Of a stretch of DNA of 64,000 nt, positions 25,833 to 35,266 are shown in pieces. Every line of letters begins with the position of its first letter. The stretch's first letter is position 1. Position numbers and translations under genes: made by a program. Under the pieces are notes generated by a model that worked only from the letters and a program-made list of their open reading frames with translations, ran no database searches and had not been told where the DNA came from. Origin of the DNA: Martelella limonii (lineage in GTDB: Bacteria; Pseudomonadota; Alphaproteobacteria; Rhizobiales; Rhizobiaceae); the NCBI RefSeq assembly GCF_013344475.1, contig NZ_JABUOU010000003.1, forward strand, positions 372,001-436,000, written 5' to 3'.

Positions 25833-26885
25833 ATGTCTGCCATCGAAATCTCGAAGGTTTCCAAGATCTATGCCGGCGATGCGCGCGCCGTCGACAGCGT
25901 CGACATTGCCATTGAAGACGGCGAGTTCATCGTGCTCGTCGGCCCGTCGGGCTGCGGAAAGTCCACGCTTTTGCGCATGGTCGCAGGGCTTGAGACGATC
26001 ACCGAGGGCGAGGTCAAGATCGCCGGGAACGTGGTCAACAAGAAGGACCCGGCCGAGCGCGATATCGCCATGGTGTTCCAGAACTACGCGCTCTACCCGC
26101 ATATGACGGTCTATAACAACCTTGCCTATGGCCTGAAGAACCGCGGCACGCCCAAGGCCGAGATCGCGGCACGGGTGGCGGAGGCGGCGCGCATGCTGGA
26201 GCTTGAGCCCTATCTGGAGCGCAAGCCCCGCGCCCTTTCCGGCGGCCAGCGCCAGCGCGTGGCGATGGGACGGGCGATCGTGCGCAAGCCCGCAGCCTTC
26301 CTGTTCGACGAGCCGTTGTCGAACCTTGATGCCAAGCTGCGCGTTTCCATGCGCGGCGAGATCAAGCATCTGCAGAAGCGGCTCGGCACCACCTCGATCT
26401 ACGTCACCCACGACCAGCTGGAAGCGATGACGCTTGCCGACCGGCTGGTGGTGCTGAACGGCGGCAAGATCGAGCAGATCGGCACGCCGCTCGACGTCTA
26501 TCACAAGCCGGCTTCCATCTTCGTCGCCAATTTCATCGGCTCGCCGGCGATGAACCTGCTGGACGCGACGGCATCCGCCAACCGGCTGACGATCGGCGAC
26601 AGCGTGCTGGATCTTGCAGGCCCCCTCCCCGCTGAAGGTGCGGTCACGCTCGGCATCCGCCCGGAGGACATGCATCCGACGTCGGGCGCCGGTCTTGCTG
26701 CCAAGCTCGACTATGTCGAGGAACTGGGGGCGACCCGGCTTGTGCACTGCCTTGCCGGCGAGCAGAAACTGACGGCGGCGCTTTCGCCGAACATTCCGCT
26801 TGCCGACACGATGACCTTCGCGCTTGCCCCCGAAAAGCTGCACTTCTTCGAAGCCGCCACCGGCAAGCGGCTTTCGCGCAACTGA
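25833..26885 (+). CDS. ugpC: sn-Glycerol-3-phosphate ABC transporter ATPase UgpC
   Basis: 350 residues. Walker [10 protein letters not shown] near 37, signature LSGGQRQR near 134, Walker B FLFDEP near 157, switch His in YVTHDQ near 190, and a C-terminal OB-fold regulatory domain (GIRPEDMHP). It drives UgpAE. UgpC and MalK are interchangeable in E. coli. It closely resembles the ATPase at 9372, as expected for paralogues. The last gene of the ugp block; gshB begins 71 bases on. Confidence 0.93.
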   Translation: MSAIEISKVSKIYAGDARAVDSVDIAIEDGEFIVLVGPSGCGKSTLLRMVAGLETITEGEVKIAGNVVNKKDPAERDIAMVFQNYALYPHMTVYNNLAYGLKNRGTPKAEIAARVAEAARMLELEPYLERKPRALSGGQRQRVAMGRAIVRKPAAFLFDEPLSNLDAKLRVSMRGEIKHLQKRLGTTSIYVTHDQLEAMTLADRLVVLNGGKIEQIGTPLDVYHKPASIFVANFIGSPAMNLLDATASANRLTIGDSVLDLAGPLPAEGAVTLGIRPEDMHPTSGAGLAAKLDYVEELGATRLVHCLAGEQKLTAALSPNIPLADTMTFALAPEKLHFFEAATGKRLSRN

Positions 26886-26956
26886 AACAGCCGATTGCCA
26901 AGGGGCGACGCGATCACTAAATATCGGGTCGCCTCAACCAACCGGGACACGCTTTC

Positions 26957-27904
26957 ATGGCCGCAATCAAAAACGTCGCCGTCCAGATGGATCATATTTC
27001 CACCGTCAAGATCGCTGGCGATTCCACCTTTGCCATGAGCCTTGAAGCGCAGAACCGGGGCTACAACCTGTTTCATTACACGCCCGACCGGTTGTCGATG
27101 CGCGACGGCAAGGTGTTCGCCACCGTCGAGCCGATGACGCTGCGCGACGCGGAAGGCGACCACTACACGCTGGGCGCGCCAGAGCGGATCGATCTTTCGA
27201 CCATGGATGTGGTGCTGCTGCGCCAGGACCCGCCCTTTGACATGGCCTATATCACCTCCACGCATCTTCTGGAGCGGATCCACCCGAAGACGCTGGTGGT
27301 CAACGATCCGGCCTGGGTGCGCAATTCGCCGGAGAAGATCTTCGTTACCGAATTCGCGGATCTGATGCCGCCGACGCTGATCACCAAGGATACCGGCGAG
27401 ATCCAGCGCTTCCGCGCGGAGATGGGCGACATCATCCTGAAGCCGCTATACGGCAATGGCGGCGCGGGCGTGTTCCATTCCACCCGCGACGACCGCAATT
27501 TCACCTCGCTCCTGGAAATGTTCGGGCAGATGTTCCGCGAACCCTACATCGCCCAGGCCTATCTGCCGGCGGTGCGCAAGGGCGACAAGCGCATCATCCT
27601 GATCGACGGCGAATTCGCCGGCGCGATCAACCGGGTGCCCGCCGAAACCGACAGCCGCTCGAATATGCATGTCGGTGGACGCGCCGAGGCGGCGGAACTG
27701 ACCGAGCGCGAAAAGGAAATCTGCGCCCGCATCGGCCCATCGCTCAAGGAACGCGGCTTCATCCTCGTCGGCATCGACGTGATCGGCGACTACATGACGG
27801 AAATCAACGTCACCTCGCCGACCGGCATTCGCGAAGTCAAGAAATTCGGCGGCGCGGACATCGCCGGCCTGATGTGGGATGCGATCGAGAAGAAGCGCCT
27901 ATGA
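26957..27904 (+). CDS. gshB: Glutathione synthetase
   Basis: 315 residues. An ATP-grasp enzyme: [27 protein letters not shown] (ATP-binding glycine loop, near 160) and [22 protein letters not shown] (metal site) are GshB motifs. It joins glycine to gamma-glutamylcysteine. Start ATG 26957 follows GGGACACGC weakly. In relatives it directly follows yraN; here the 4.7-kb ugp block separates them. Its last 6 bases overlap the convergent TM2 gene. Confidence 0.96.
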   Translation: MAAIKNVAVQMDHISTVKIAGDSTFAMSLEAQNRGYNLFHYTPDRLSMRDGKVFATVEPMTLRDAEGDHYTLGAPERIDLSTMDVVLLRQDPPFDMAYITSTHLLERIHPKTLVVNDPAWVRNSPEKIFVTEFADLMPPTLITKDTGEIQRFRAEMGDIILKPLYGNGGAGVFHSTRDDRNFTSLLEMFGQMFREPYIAQAYLPAVRKGDKRIILIDGEFAGAINRVPAETDSRSNMHVGGRAEAAELTEREKEICARIGPSLKERGFILVGIDVIGDYMTEINVTSPTGIREVKKFGGADIAGLMWDAIEKKRL

Positions 27905-28231
27905 GCGCTGCTGCGCCAGCGCCTGCTGCGTGAGGCTCTGGCGCAGCGCGCCCTTGTCGGCGTCGATCAGGCCTGCGATCAGGAACAGGTCGATGATCCA
28001 CCAGACGCCCCAGATGCCAAGAAACAGGAAGCCGATCAACAGGAACGCCGTCAGCCCGCCGACGATGTTCAAAAGCAGCATCACGATCGCCGATCCGGGG
28101 CGGCCGAGATAGAAGCGGTGCGCGCCGGCCCAGCCAACGAAGAACCAGAGAAGATAGGCAGCAGCCGGTGACTTGGCGCTGTTGGCCACGCGTTGCTCGA
28201 TCAAAATCTGCTCTTCGGTCGTAAGCCCCAT
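27899..28231 (-). CDS. TM2-domain membrane protein
   Basis: 110 residues. After a soluble head of about 30 residues comes the TM2 pattern: [25 protein letters not shown], then a second hydrophobic hairpin ending in [21 protein letters not shown]2 proteins have two membrane helices and a DRF/HRFYLG turn; function is unknown. ATG 28231 is preferred because GAGAGGG precedes it and the upstream part of the longer frame looks non-coding. Divergent from comM. Confidence 0.8.
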   Translation of the reverse strand: MGLTTEEQILIEQRVANSAKSPAAAYLLWFFVGWAGAHRFYLGRPGSAIVMLLLNIVGGLTAFLLIGFLFLGIWGVWWIIDLFLIAGLIDADKGALRQSLTQQALAQQRS

Positions 28232-28325
28232 CACACCCTCTCTGGCAGCCCCTGCATTTGCATCCGCCCGAGCTCTACCGACACGGCTGAGCCCTGTCCA
28301 TCGCGCGCCTGGAACCATGGTAAAA

Positions 28326-28340
28326 GTTCTCTTTTTGTTC
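28326..28340. promoter_or_regulatory. LexA (SOS) box upstream of comM
   Basis: GTTC-N7-GTTC, an exact match to the direct-repeat SOS box of alphaproteobacterial LexA, followed at once by TTGCAA (28341-28346) and, 17 bases on, AATCAT. It is 59 bases before the comM ATG, so LexA would occlude the -35 element. Confidence 0.65.
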
Positions 28341-28398
28341 TTGCAAGTAAACGAGAACTGTGGAATCATTGCAACCTGAAGATTAGAGAGCGGGCGGG

Positions 28399-29943
28399 AT
28401 GGCAATGGTCTCACGGGTTCATACGGTTGCATTTCAGGGCATTGAAGGCGTTCCCGTCGACGTTCAGGTGATGGTCGCGCCCGGCAAGATCGGCATGCAG
28501 ATCGTCGGCCTGCCCGACAAGGCCGTGGCTGAAAGCCGGGAACGGGTGCAGGCAGCGCTTCATGCGACCGGGCTTGCGCTGCCGCCCAAGCGGGTGACGG
28601 TCAATCTGGCGCCGGCCGACCTTCCGAAGGAAGGATCGCATTTCGATCTGGCGATTGCGCTTGGCCTGATGGCGGCACTGGGCGCCGTGCCGGCGGATGC
28701 GCTTTCCGGCTACATGGTCATCGGCGAGCTCAATCTCGATGGGACGATTGCAAGCGTGGCGGGCGCGCTGCCTGCGGCGATTGCCGCCAATGCGCTCGAC
28801 ATGGGGCTGATATGCCCGGCAGATTGCGGGCCGGAAGCGGCCTGGGCGAGCGCCGATATCGATATTCTCGCACCACGAAGCCTGATCGGGATTGCCAACC
28901 ACTTCAAGGGCACGCAAGTGCTCTCAAGACCGCATCCGGCCGTGCGCGGCGCGGCACTGGACCTGCCCGATCTTGCCGACATCAAGGGCCAGGAAAGCGC
29001 CAAGCGCGCGCTCGAAGTGGCGGCCGCCGGCGGGCATAACCTTTTGATGGTCGGCCCGCCGGGCGCGGGCAAATCCATGCTTGCCGCACGGTTGCCATCC
29101 ATCCTGCCGCCGCTCTTGCCGCAGGAATTGCTCGATGTCTCGATGGTGCATTCGATCGCCGGCAAGCTTGCCGGGGGAAAACTCTCCGACCGCCGCCCGT
29201 TCCGCGCGCCGCATCATTCCGCAAGCATGGCCTCTCTCGTTGGCGGCGGCCTGAAGGCGCGTCCGGGCGAGGCATCCCTTGCCCATCACGGCGTCCTGTT
29301 TTTAGACGAGTTTCCCGAATTCACGCCGCAGGTTCTCGATGCCCTGCGCCAGCCACTTGAGACCGGCGAATGCGTGATTGCGCGCGCCAATCACCGGGTT
29401 TCCTACCCGGCGGCGTTCCAGCTCGTGGCCGCAATGAACCCCTGCCGCTGCGGCATGGCGGGCGAACCCGGGCATATATGCGCGCGCGGTCCACGCTGCG
29501 CGGCGGACTATCAGGCCCGCATTTCCGGCCCGCTGATGGACCGTATCGATATCCGGATCGACGTTCCTGCCGTGAGCGCGATCGATCTGATCGGGGCAAA
29601 GTCGACCGGCGAGGCAAGCAGCGCTGTCGCCCGCCGGGTGGAACGCGCCCGCAATGCCCAGCGCGAACGGTTCGCGGCTCTTGAGGAAAGATCGACCACG
29701 ATCAACGCCCGCTGTTCGGCGAGCCTGATCGAGAAGCTCGCCGAGCCGGATGCGCCGGGCCTTGCCCTGCTGCGGGAGGCCGCTGAAAAGATGCGGTTTT
29801 CCGCACGCGGTTATCACCGGGTCCTGAAGGTCGCCCGCACCATTGCCGATCTCGACGGCAAGGCAAGGGTCGGCCGCATGCATGTCGGCGAGGCCATCGC
29901 TTACCGGATCGCCACGGCCGAGCGGACCGGCGCGGTGGCATGA
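28399..29943 (+). CDS. comM: YifB/ComM family AAA+ ATPase (Mg-chelatase-like)
   Basis: 514 residues. The N-terminal ChlI-type domain (QGIEGVPVDVQVMVAPGKIGMQIVGLPDKAV-like, residues 10-40) is followed by Walker A GPPGAGKSM near 222, Walker B LFLDEFPEF near 300 and a late FSARGYHRVLKVARTIADL. ComM is a hexameric branch-migration helicase aiding recombination of incoming DNA. The SOS box upstream suggests induction by DNA damage. ATG 28399 follows GGGCGGG. Same strand as gshB; TM2 gene lies between on minus. Confidence 0.93.
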   Translation: MAMVSRVHTVAFQGIEGVPVDVQVMVAPGKIGMQIVGLPDKAVAESRERVQAALHATGLALPPKRVTVNLAPADLPKEGSHFDLAIALGLMAALGAVPADALSGYMVIGELNLDGTIASVAGALPAAIAANALDMGLICPADCGPEAAWASADIDILAPRSLIGIANHFKGTQVLSRPHPAVRGAALDLPDLADIKGQESAKRALEVAAAGGHNLLMVGPPGAGKSMLAARLPSILPPLLPQELLDVSMVHSIAGKLAGGKLSDRRPFRAPHHSASMASLVGGGLKARPGEASLAHHGVLFLDEFPEFTPQVLDALRQPLETGECVIARANHRVSYPAAFQLVAAMNPCRCGMAGEPGHICARGPRCAADYQARISGPLMDRIDIRIDVPAVSAIDLIGAKSTGEASSAVARRVERARNAQRERFAALEERSTTINARCSASLIEKLAEPDAPGLALLREAAEKMRFSARGYHRVLKVARTIADLDGKARVGRMHVGEAIAYRIATAERTGAVA

Positions 29944-30233
29944 CGCTGCTAGCCCTGCATAGGATCAGGCACGGCCTTGCGGAATGGAATTGCTCCTGAA
30001 GGTGACCAGACGGACGAGGCGCGCTGCTTTCATGCCTCCTCCCGGGAGGACGAATCATGTCCTGAAGCCTTGAAATTGTCCTTCGGCCGTTCGGCGACTT
30101 CGCAACGGCGATGCCGCCGCTTCAATTGAGGGCAGGAGACATGCGACCTTCGGCTCCCTTCGCGCCAACCCTTTTCCCCGCGATCTTGCGACGCGCTAGG
30201 CTTGAGGCACCGCAGAACGCGAAGGAGATTTGC
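29944..30233. other. Gap of 290 bases without a supported gene
   Basis: Nothing coding supported. It holds a perfect palindrome TCCTCCCGGGAGGA at 30037-30050 and a ribosome site for the next gene. No terminator with a T-run is seen after comM. Confidence 0.5.
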
Positions 30234-31271
30234 ATGTCGGAGACAACATCGAGGCTTGGCCTACCCTTCATCATGCCGGCCCAGGCCCAGAAACACGTGA
30301 CCCATAACGAGGCGCTGCAACGTCTTGATGCGCTGGTGCATCTGGTGATTTCGGGCACGGCATTCGCACCGCCGCCGGCGCCTGCTGAAGGCGCGTGCCA
30401 TATCGTCGGGCCCGGAGCAAGCGGCGTGTTTACCGGGCATGAAGGCGAGATCGCGATCTTTCAGGATGGCTATTTCCAGTTCATCGCCCCTGTCGCCGGC
30501 TGGTCGGCCTGGTTTTCCAGCGCAGGAGAAATGCGCGTTTTCGACGGCGCTTCATGGATTGCGGCGGCCCTGCCTTCCGAGGCCGGGTTCCAGACCGTCG
30601 GCGTCAATGCCGGAGCGGATTTTGATAACCGCCTTGCCGTTTCAGCCCCGGCAACGCTTCTCACCCATGCCGGTGCCGGCCACCAGCTCAAGATCAACAA
30701 GGCAACGACAGGCGACACCGCCTCGCTGCTGTTCCAGAGCGGCTGGTCCGGCCGCGCCGAAATGGGCCTTGCCGGCAGTGACGGATTTGCGATCAAGACA
30801 AGCCCTGACGGCGTGACCTGGCATGAGGCGCTGAAGGTCCTCCCCTCCGGCGCCGTCGTTGCGCCGCAACGCCCGCTGGTGAGGGCAGCACTTGCCGCCG
30901 GCTTGACGGCGATCGCAACGCCGTCAAGCCGCGGCTTCGATACGCTCTATGTCGAACAGGGCGGCTATGGTCTCGGCGCGGCGGTTTCCGGCGGCGGACA
31001 GAGCCTGGTCTTCCCCGTCAGCGGCTATTACATGATCATGCTCAATGTTGCCGCATCGGCAACGGGTGCCTATTTGGTAACGCTTGAAAAAAATGGCACG
31101 GAAAACGTTGCGATCGTGCGGGGCAGCGCAACCGGCGGAACGGAATGCTCGTCCTCAACGAGCGCGCTCGCCTATTTTGCCGCCGGAGACACTGCGCGGC
31201 TGACATTTTCGGGGGCCGCTACCTACAATCTCGGCTACGGCGCGACCGAACTTGTCGCAATCCTTGCCTGA
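30234..31271 (+). CDS. DUF2793-domain protein (phage/GTA tail-associated type)
   Basis: 345 residues. The N-terminal half is DUF2793: RLGLPFIMPAQAQKHVTHNEAL, then VPSGVFTGHEGEIAIFQDG-like beta repeats and WSAWFS / FDGASW. The C-terminal 110 residues are beta-rich (VSGYYMIMLNVAASATGAYLV), C1q/trimeric-adhesin-like in pattern. DUF2793 proteins occur in prophages and near gene transfer agents in alphaproteobacteria. There is no other phage gene here, so it is a stand-alone remnant or domesticated surface protein. ATG 30234 has GAAGGAG upstream. Confidence 0.75.
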   Translation: MSETTSRLGLPFIMPAQAQKHVTHNEALQRLDALVHLVISGTAFAPPPAPAEGACHIVGPGASGVFTGHEGEIAIFQDGYFQFIAPVAGWSAWFSSAGEMRVFDGASWIAAALPSEAGFQTVGVNAGADFDNRLAVSAPATLLTHAGAGHQLKINKATTGDTASLLFQSGWSGRAEMGLAGSDGFAIKTSPDGVTWHEALKVLPSGAVVAPQRPLVRAALAAGLTAIATPSSRGFDTLYVEQGGYGLGAAVSGGGQSLVFPVSGYYMIMLNVAASATGAYLVTLEKNGTENVAIVRGSATGGTECSSSTSALAYFAAGDTARLTFSGAATYNLGYGATELVAILA

Positions 31272-31338
31272 ACGGGTTGAATGCAGGCCCATATCGGTAC
31301 TATCTCTGGCAGGACAACACAGGGGAAGGATAGAAGGC

Positions 31339-31569
31339 ATGGCCGTCGACTGGCGAAAGAATTTCGATCTCAAGCATCCTTCCCTGAAACCGCTATGGGT
31401 GCGGATCCTTGCCGTTGTCCTCTCGGCTGGCTGGGCGATCGCCGAACTCTTCATAGGCTCGCCCTTCTGGGCGATCCCGTTTGCAGTGGCAGCGCTCTAT
31501 ATGGCTTATGTGTTTTTCCTGTCTCCCGACCGGCATTATTTCAACGAGCCCACCGAACCCGGGGCGTGA
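31339..31569 (+). CDS. Small two-helix membrane protein (possibly DUF3329-like)
   Basis: 76 residues: a short soluble head (VDWRKNFDLKHPSLKPLWVR), two hydrophobic helices (about 21-38 and 42-58) and an acidic-aromatic tail. GAAGG precedes ATG 31339. The pattern P-x-LW-R-I...GWAI-E-L-GSPFW resembles small DUF3329 proteins of rhizobia, but I am not certain. No partner is evident; it converges on the minus-strand operon with a 4-base gap. Confidence 0.6.
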   Translation: MAVDWRKNFDLKHPSLKPLWVRILAVVLSAGWAIAELFIGSPFWAIPFAVAALYMAYVFFLSPDRHYFNEPTEPGA

Positions 31570-31573
31570 GCCT

Positions 31574-32617
31574 TTACTCCGCGCAACCGAGCGCGTGGAA
31601 ATGATCGCCCCAGTCGGCGATCGCGATCTTGAAATAACCCGCGCCGTCAAAGCGGTCTTCACCGCCCCATATGAGGCTGCCATCGCGCGTCGCGCCGCGC
31701 AGATAGATGACGCCGTTCTGCGTCCCGAGCGGAAGCAGCGCGCTATGCCCACCGTCGATCGTGCCTGATACGGAGGCGAAGGGCACGTTCTTCGGCGCTT
31801 CCGGCGCGCGATAGCGGGCGACATAGCTGATCGGCTGCTCGCAGCGATTGGCAAGAACGAGCGTGATCAGCGGCTGATAGCCGGCCTCCAGTGCGGTAAA
31901 GGCGCCGGGCGGCTGACCGCTCACGATCCGACCGATTGCTGCCGCTTCGGCCTTGCCGATATAACGGCCCCTGCCCGGCCCGAGATAGATAGCGGCAATG
32001 CCGGAGCCCGAGCGCAAGGCAGCACCCTCCGCGCCTTTCGGCAGGGAGCATGACAGCGGCATCAGATCGCCGGCTTCTATCATGAGCGCAGCACAGCCGA
32101 GGCTTATCATCTGGCCGCCGTTTTCCGCATCGTAGAAGGCGATGGCAAGGGCCTCGTCACTGCCTGCCTGACCGTAATGAAAGCCGATCCGATCGGTCAC
32201 CTCGGCAAATGCCGTCTGCTCCGCACTTCGCCGGACCTCCACCACGGCCAACTGGTTGTCGCGCTCGGCACCCGGACCGAACGGCGCATCGGCATCCGGC
32301 AGGAAGACGCGGTTGATGAAGCGGCGAGTGACCGGTATGGCGCCGCCCGCAAGGTCGACGCGCGGCATGACGGCGCGGTCCTCGAATGGCGCGCCGGTTT
32401 CCGGATCGATCACGCAGTCAGCGGCCGTGAGCACATGGCGCGGTCCGATCACCGTTGCCGAACAGACGATGTCGTCAACCCCGGCGATGATGGCGGCAAG
32501 CGCGTGGTCAGGCTTGTCCGCCTTTTCGAAAAACGTTTCCGACCGGACGCCGGATGACGATAGAGATGCGGCAAGAATCGTCGCCACGCAAAGCAGGCTG
32601 CGCATGGTGTTCATCAC
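31574..32617 (-). CDS. Trypsin-fold protein with lost catalytic residues (pseudo-protease)
   Basis: 347 residues with a signal peptide (1-26). The N-terminal 200 residues follow the S1 peptidase pattern: VCSATVIGPRHVLTAADC (52-68), a charged RDNQLAVVEV (119-128) at the place of the catalytic Asp, and CSLPKGAEGA (190-199). The catalytic His is Asp (TAADC for TAAHC) and the GDSGG serine position reads GAEGA, so it cannot work as a serine protease. The cysteine framework remains. The last 110 residues are a second domain rich in aromatic residues that I do not recognise. The start overlaps the previous gene by 4 bases. Confidence 0.7.
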   Translation of the reverse strand: MMNTMRSLLCVATILAASLSSSGVRSETFFEKADKPDHALAAIIAGVDDIVCSATVIGPRHVLTAADCVIDPETGAPFEDRAVMPRVDLAGGAIPVTRRFINRVFLPDADAPFGPGAERDNQLAVVEVRRSAEQTAFAEVTDRIGFHYGQAGSDEALAIAFYDAENGGQMISLGCAALMIEAGDLMPLSCSLPKGAEGAALRSGSGIAAIYLGPGRGRYIGKAEAAAIGRIVSGQPPGAFTALEAGYQPLITLVLANRCEQPISYVARYRAPEAPKNVPFASVSGTIDGGHSALLPLGTQNGVIYLRGATRDGSLIWGGEDRFDGAGYFKIAIADWGDHFHALGCAE

Positions 32618-33612
32618 TGTTCCTCCGCGGCCGGCACCGGCGCCTGTTCTGATGCCTGTTCTGGCGCACGCTCGACCGGCTTTTCCGCAGCATCGAGATA
32701 GGACGCGCGGTCGCGCTCCATCAGCGAGATGATTTTATTGGCCTCGCTCATCGCCTGATCATAGGCGGCGGGATCGCCCTGCTTCAGGCCCACCGGCAGG
32801 TTCTGCAGCCTTTCAAGCTTGCGCAGCAGCGCGATCGGCACACCACGCCTGAAGGCCGGCTCGAGATAAAGCCCGGGGTCTTCGCGCAGGTCCTCGACCT
32901 GATAGCCGAAGCTGCGCGCCGCGCCATCGAGCACCCGGTTGACTGCCTCGGCGATCGCAATCGCACGGCTTCGCATATTGTGTTCTGCCATGAACCGCAT
33001 CAGATCCGCCGCAGACCAGCTTGCCTCGATAACCGTGACGCCCTCCGGCTGAAGCTCGCCCTGCCAGACCGACCGCGCCGTTTCCGCCGAAAGCCATTCG
33101 CCCTTGTTGATGCCGCTCAGCCAGACAAAGGTATTCTCCCAGCCGGGCCGTTGCGGGCTACTGTCTGTCCACGCGCCGGGCGCACCGGGGTTTGCAATCT
33201 GTTGTGCGATGCCGACACGGGAATTCTGCGCCGGCGCGTAGAACCGGAACATCAGCCCGATCTCTGTGGGCTGAATGCGCGGCGCCTCCTGCGGAAAAGC
33301 GCGCGCGTCTTCCGACGACCAGATCTGCCGCTCGCCGGGCCCGATTGCAGGCAGCACGTAGCGCCACGCGCCGAAACGATAGCGAAACCGGGTGGAAAGC
33401 ACCGGCGCATCATTTTCCAGCGCCATGCTGAGATCGGCCTCGAAGATGATCGTTGCGGAGGACGGAGCATCCTGACCGACATCGGGCGCGACAAAGCGCG
33501 CCTGGTATTCCTGGCCGCGCGCCTCGACAATGCGCACGTCCTCGGCAGCAAAGGCGGCGGTCGTCGCCATGGTGAAAAGGGCAAGCAGCAGGAACGTTAC
33601 ATAGCGAGCCAT
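32614..33612 (-). CDS. Exported protein of unknown function
   Basis: 332 residues with a signal peptide (about 1-22, ending AFA/AED). The body has beta-rich segments (ATIIFEADLSMALENDAPVLS, TRFRYRFGAWRYV) followed by helices, and the C-terminus is a Glu/Pro/Ala-rich tail (about 305-332) likely to be extended. No cysteine in the mature part and no membrane helix beyond the signal. I recognise no family. It overlaps both neighbours (4 bases with the pseudo-protease, 16 with the upstream gene), so all three are surely translated together in the envelope. Confidence 0.6.
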   Translation of the reverse strand: MARYVTFLLLALFTMATTAAFAAEDVRIVEARGQEYQARFVAPDVGQDAPSSATIIFEADLSMALENDAPVLSTRFRYRFGAWRYVLPAIGPGERQIWSSEDARAFPQEAPRIQPTEIGLMFRFYAPAQNSRVGIAQQIANPGAPGAWTDSSPQRPGWENTFVWLSGINKGEWLSAETARSVWQGELQPEGVTVIEASWSAADLMRFMAEHNMRSRAIAIAEAVNRVLDGAARSFGYQVEDLREDPGLYLEPAFRRGVPIALLRKLERLQNLPVGLKQGDPAAYDQAMSEANKIISLMERDRASYLDAAEKPVERAPEQASEQAPVPAAEEQ

Positions 33613-34169
33613 GCGGCAAACCCCTCCTCTTGTTCCTGGGGCACGAAGAGCCGGCGCTTGCCGCCGAGCGGAGCGATGCCGGCACGGCTACTAAAGTAAC
33701 CGTCGCTATCGCCGCGGTCGCTGGCAAGGGGCATGTACGAGAGCACCAGCCAGGCTGCCGCGCAGATGACGATCAGGGCGAGGGAAAGTCCGCCGAGCCA
33801 GAGCGCGATCCTGCGGGGCGACGGTCCGGGTATGGCCTTGGGCTTGCCGTCCCACACCTCGTCGTCGACATCGTCATCCCAGGCGGGTATGGTCAGATCG
33901 GTCTTGGGCTCAACACCCGGTTCGTCAGATGCGGTATCGATCTCGATCAGATCTTCCGGAGCGGTGATGAGATCGCCGGCCGCAATCGGCAGGGTCAGCG
34001 CGCGTCCGGCATGGGAGGCGCGAATGCGCAGCTGGCGGCCATTGGCAGCGGCAAGATCGTAAAGCGGATCACCTGCGACGATCACGTCGCCGCGATTGAA
34101 ATAGGTGCGTTCGACCCGGAGCGGGTAGAACGCATCGCCGGCAGGCGACTGCATGCTCACACGCGACAT
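33597..34169 (-). CDS. Single-pass membrane protein with biotinyl/lipoyl-like domain
   Basis: 190 residues. Residues 13-78 resemble a biotinyl-lipoyl barrel (YPLRVERTYFNRGDVIVAGDP...GDLITAPEDLIEID), but the turn that would carry the modified lysine reads RASHAGRALTL, with no Lys, so it is not a prosthetic-group carrier. An acidic linker (WDDDVDDEVWD, 97-107) leads to one membrane helix (121-146); the C-terminal 40 residues would be periplasmic. GGAGAG precedes ATG 34169; an in-frame start further upstream (34283) lacks support. First gene of the three-gene operon. Confidence 0.6.
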   Translation of the reverse strand: MSRVSMQSPAGDAFYPLRVERTYFNRGDVIVAGDPLYDLAAANGRQLRIRASHAGRALTLPIAAGDLITAPEDLIEIDTASDEPGVEPKTDLTIPAWDDDVDDEVWDGKPKAIPGPSPRRIALWLGGLSLALIVICAAAWLVLSYMPLASDRGDSDGYFSSRAGIAPLGGKRRLFVPQEQEEGFAAWLAM

Positions 34170-34390
34170 CTTCTCTCCGTCCTGGAAGCCCCTTTTCGGG
34201 GGCACGTCAACACGTCCGGACCGTTGCGCACAAGCCGGAATGCTGCCATTGCAGCCGGCGCCGGAGCAGGCGCCAGACTGCAATCATGCACATGATAACA
34301 GACAAATCTTTACGGAGGGTATGCGAAGGTGATGATCGTCAAAAATGGTCATCAGACCGGCTTCGGCGGGCACGGCGCGCCGGCGATCGC

Positions 34391-34579
34391 TTAGTCCTCG
34401 ATCGCGCGCGCTTCCGAACCAAGCAGGATCGGCACGCCATCGCGGATCGGATAGGCAAGTTTTGCCTTTCGCGAGACAAGCTCCTGGCGCTCGCCATCAT
34501 ATTCGAGCCGGCCCTTGGTCAGCGGACAGACCAGAAGTTCGAGCATCTTGGGATCGATCCCGGCTTCCTTGGCAAGCAT
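34391..34579 (-). CDS. Trm112/YcaR-family small protein
   Basis: 62 residues. [20 protein letters not shown] and [14 protein letters not shown] are the Trm112-like (UPF0434) signature. Only one cysteine of the zinc-ribbon remains, as is common in the rhizobial branch. It may stabilise a methyltransferase, as Trm112 does in eukaryotes. The ATG at 34579 lies 8 bases after the LON-domain gene's stop; the start at 34546 is a fallback. Confidence 0.8.
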   Translation of the reverse strand: MLAKEAGIDPKMLELLVCPLTKGRLEYDGERQELVSRKAKLAYPIRDGVPILLGSEARAIED

Positions 34580-34586
34580 GGCGCGC

Positions 34587-35252
34587 CTATTGCAGACGGT
34601 CGCCGGGGTCTCCGGCAAGCGCGAATTCGATGATTGCGATAAACAGCTCCGCGCGCGCCTTCAAATCAGGCGCTTCGAGCAGGGCCTGCTTTTCAGCCGG
34701 GCCGAACGGGGCAATCATCGAAAGCGAATTCACGAGCGTAAGATTGCTGGCCTGCTCGATGTGATCCCACTCGGTCTCAAGCCCCTCGGAATCGAGATAG
34801 TCGCGAAAGGCAGCAATCAGGCCGGCGCGATCGACACCCTCGTCCTGCGCTTCGGATTTGAGATCCGAGAGGAATGGCGCGATCGAAAAGCTTCGGAAAG
34901 GGCGGCCGGCATGCTCCTCGCCGGTAAGGCGCACCCGGCATATCCCGGTCAGCGCCACCAGATAGCGTCCATCGCCGGTTTCGGCAAACGAGGTTATCCG
35001 CCCCAGGCAGCCGACGCCTGCAAGCGGCGTATCGGCCTTCACGGCAAGCGTCTCATCGTGGTGCGCGGGCTGCGCCATGACGATCAGCCGGTTACCGGCA
35101 ATCGCGTGGTCGATCATGGCGAGGTAGCGCGGTTCGAAGATGTTGAGCGGCAATTGCCCGTGCGGCAGCAGAACGCCGCCCGTCAGCGGAAATACCGGCG
35201 CGGTGTCCGGCAGGTCCTTCTCGGTGAGATAGCGGGCATTGCCGACCTGCAT
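34587..35252 (-). CDS. LON peptidase substrate-binding-domain protein
   Basis: 221 residues that make only the N-terminal substrate-binding part of Lon: [32 protein letters not shown] and a helical C-terminal half. No ATPase or protease domain. Such stand-alone proteins are widespread in alphaproteobacteria and uncharacterised. It lies between the thioredoxin-TPR gene (14-base gap) and the Trm112-like gene, in the same conserved order seen in rhizobia. Confidence 0.85.
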   Translation of the reverse strand: MQVGNARYLTEKDLPDTAPVFPLTGGVLLPHGQLPLNIFEPRYLAMIDHAIAGNRLIVMAQPAHHDETLAVKADTPLAGVGCLGRITSFAETGDGRYLVALTGICRVRLTGEEHAGRPFRSFSIAPFLSDLKSEAQDEGVDRAGLIAAFRDYLDSEGLETEWDHIEQASNLTLVNSLSMIAPFGPAEKQALLEAPDLKARAELFIAIIEFALAGDPGDRLQ

Positions 35253-35266
35253 GGTCTTCTTGTCCT

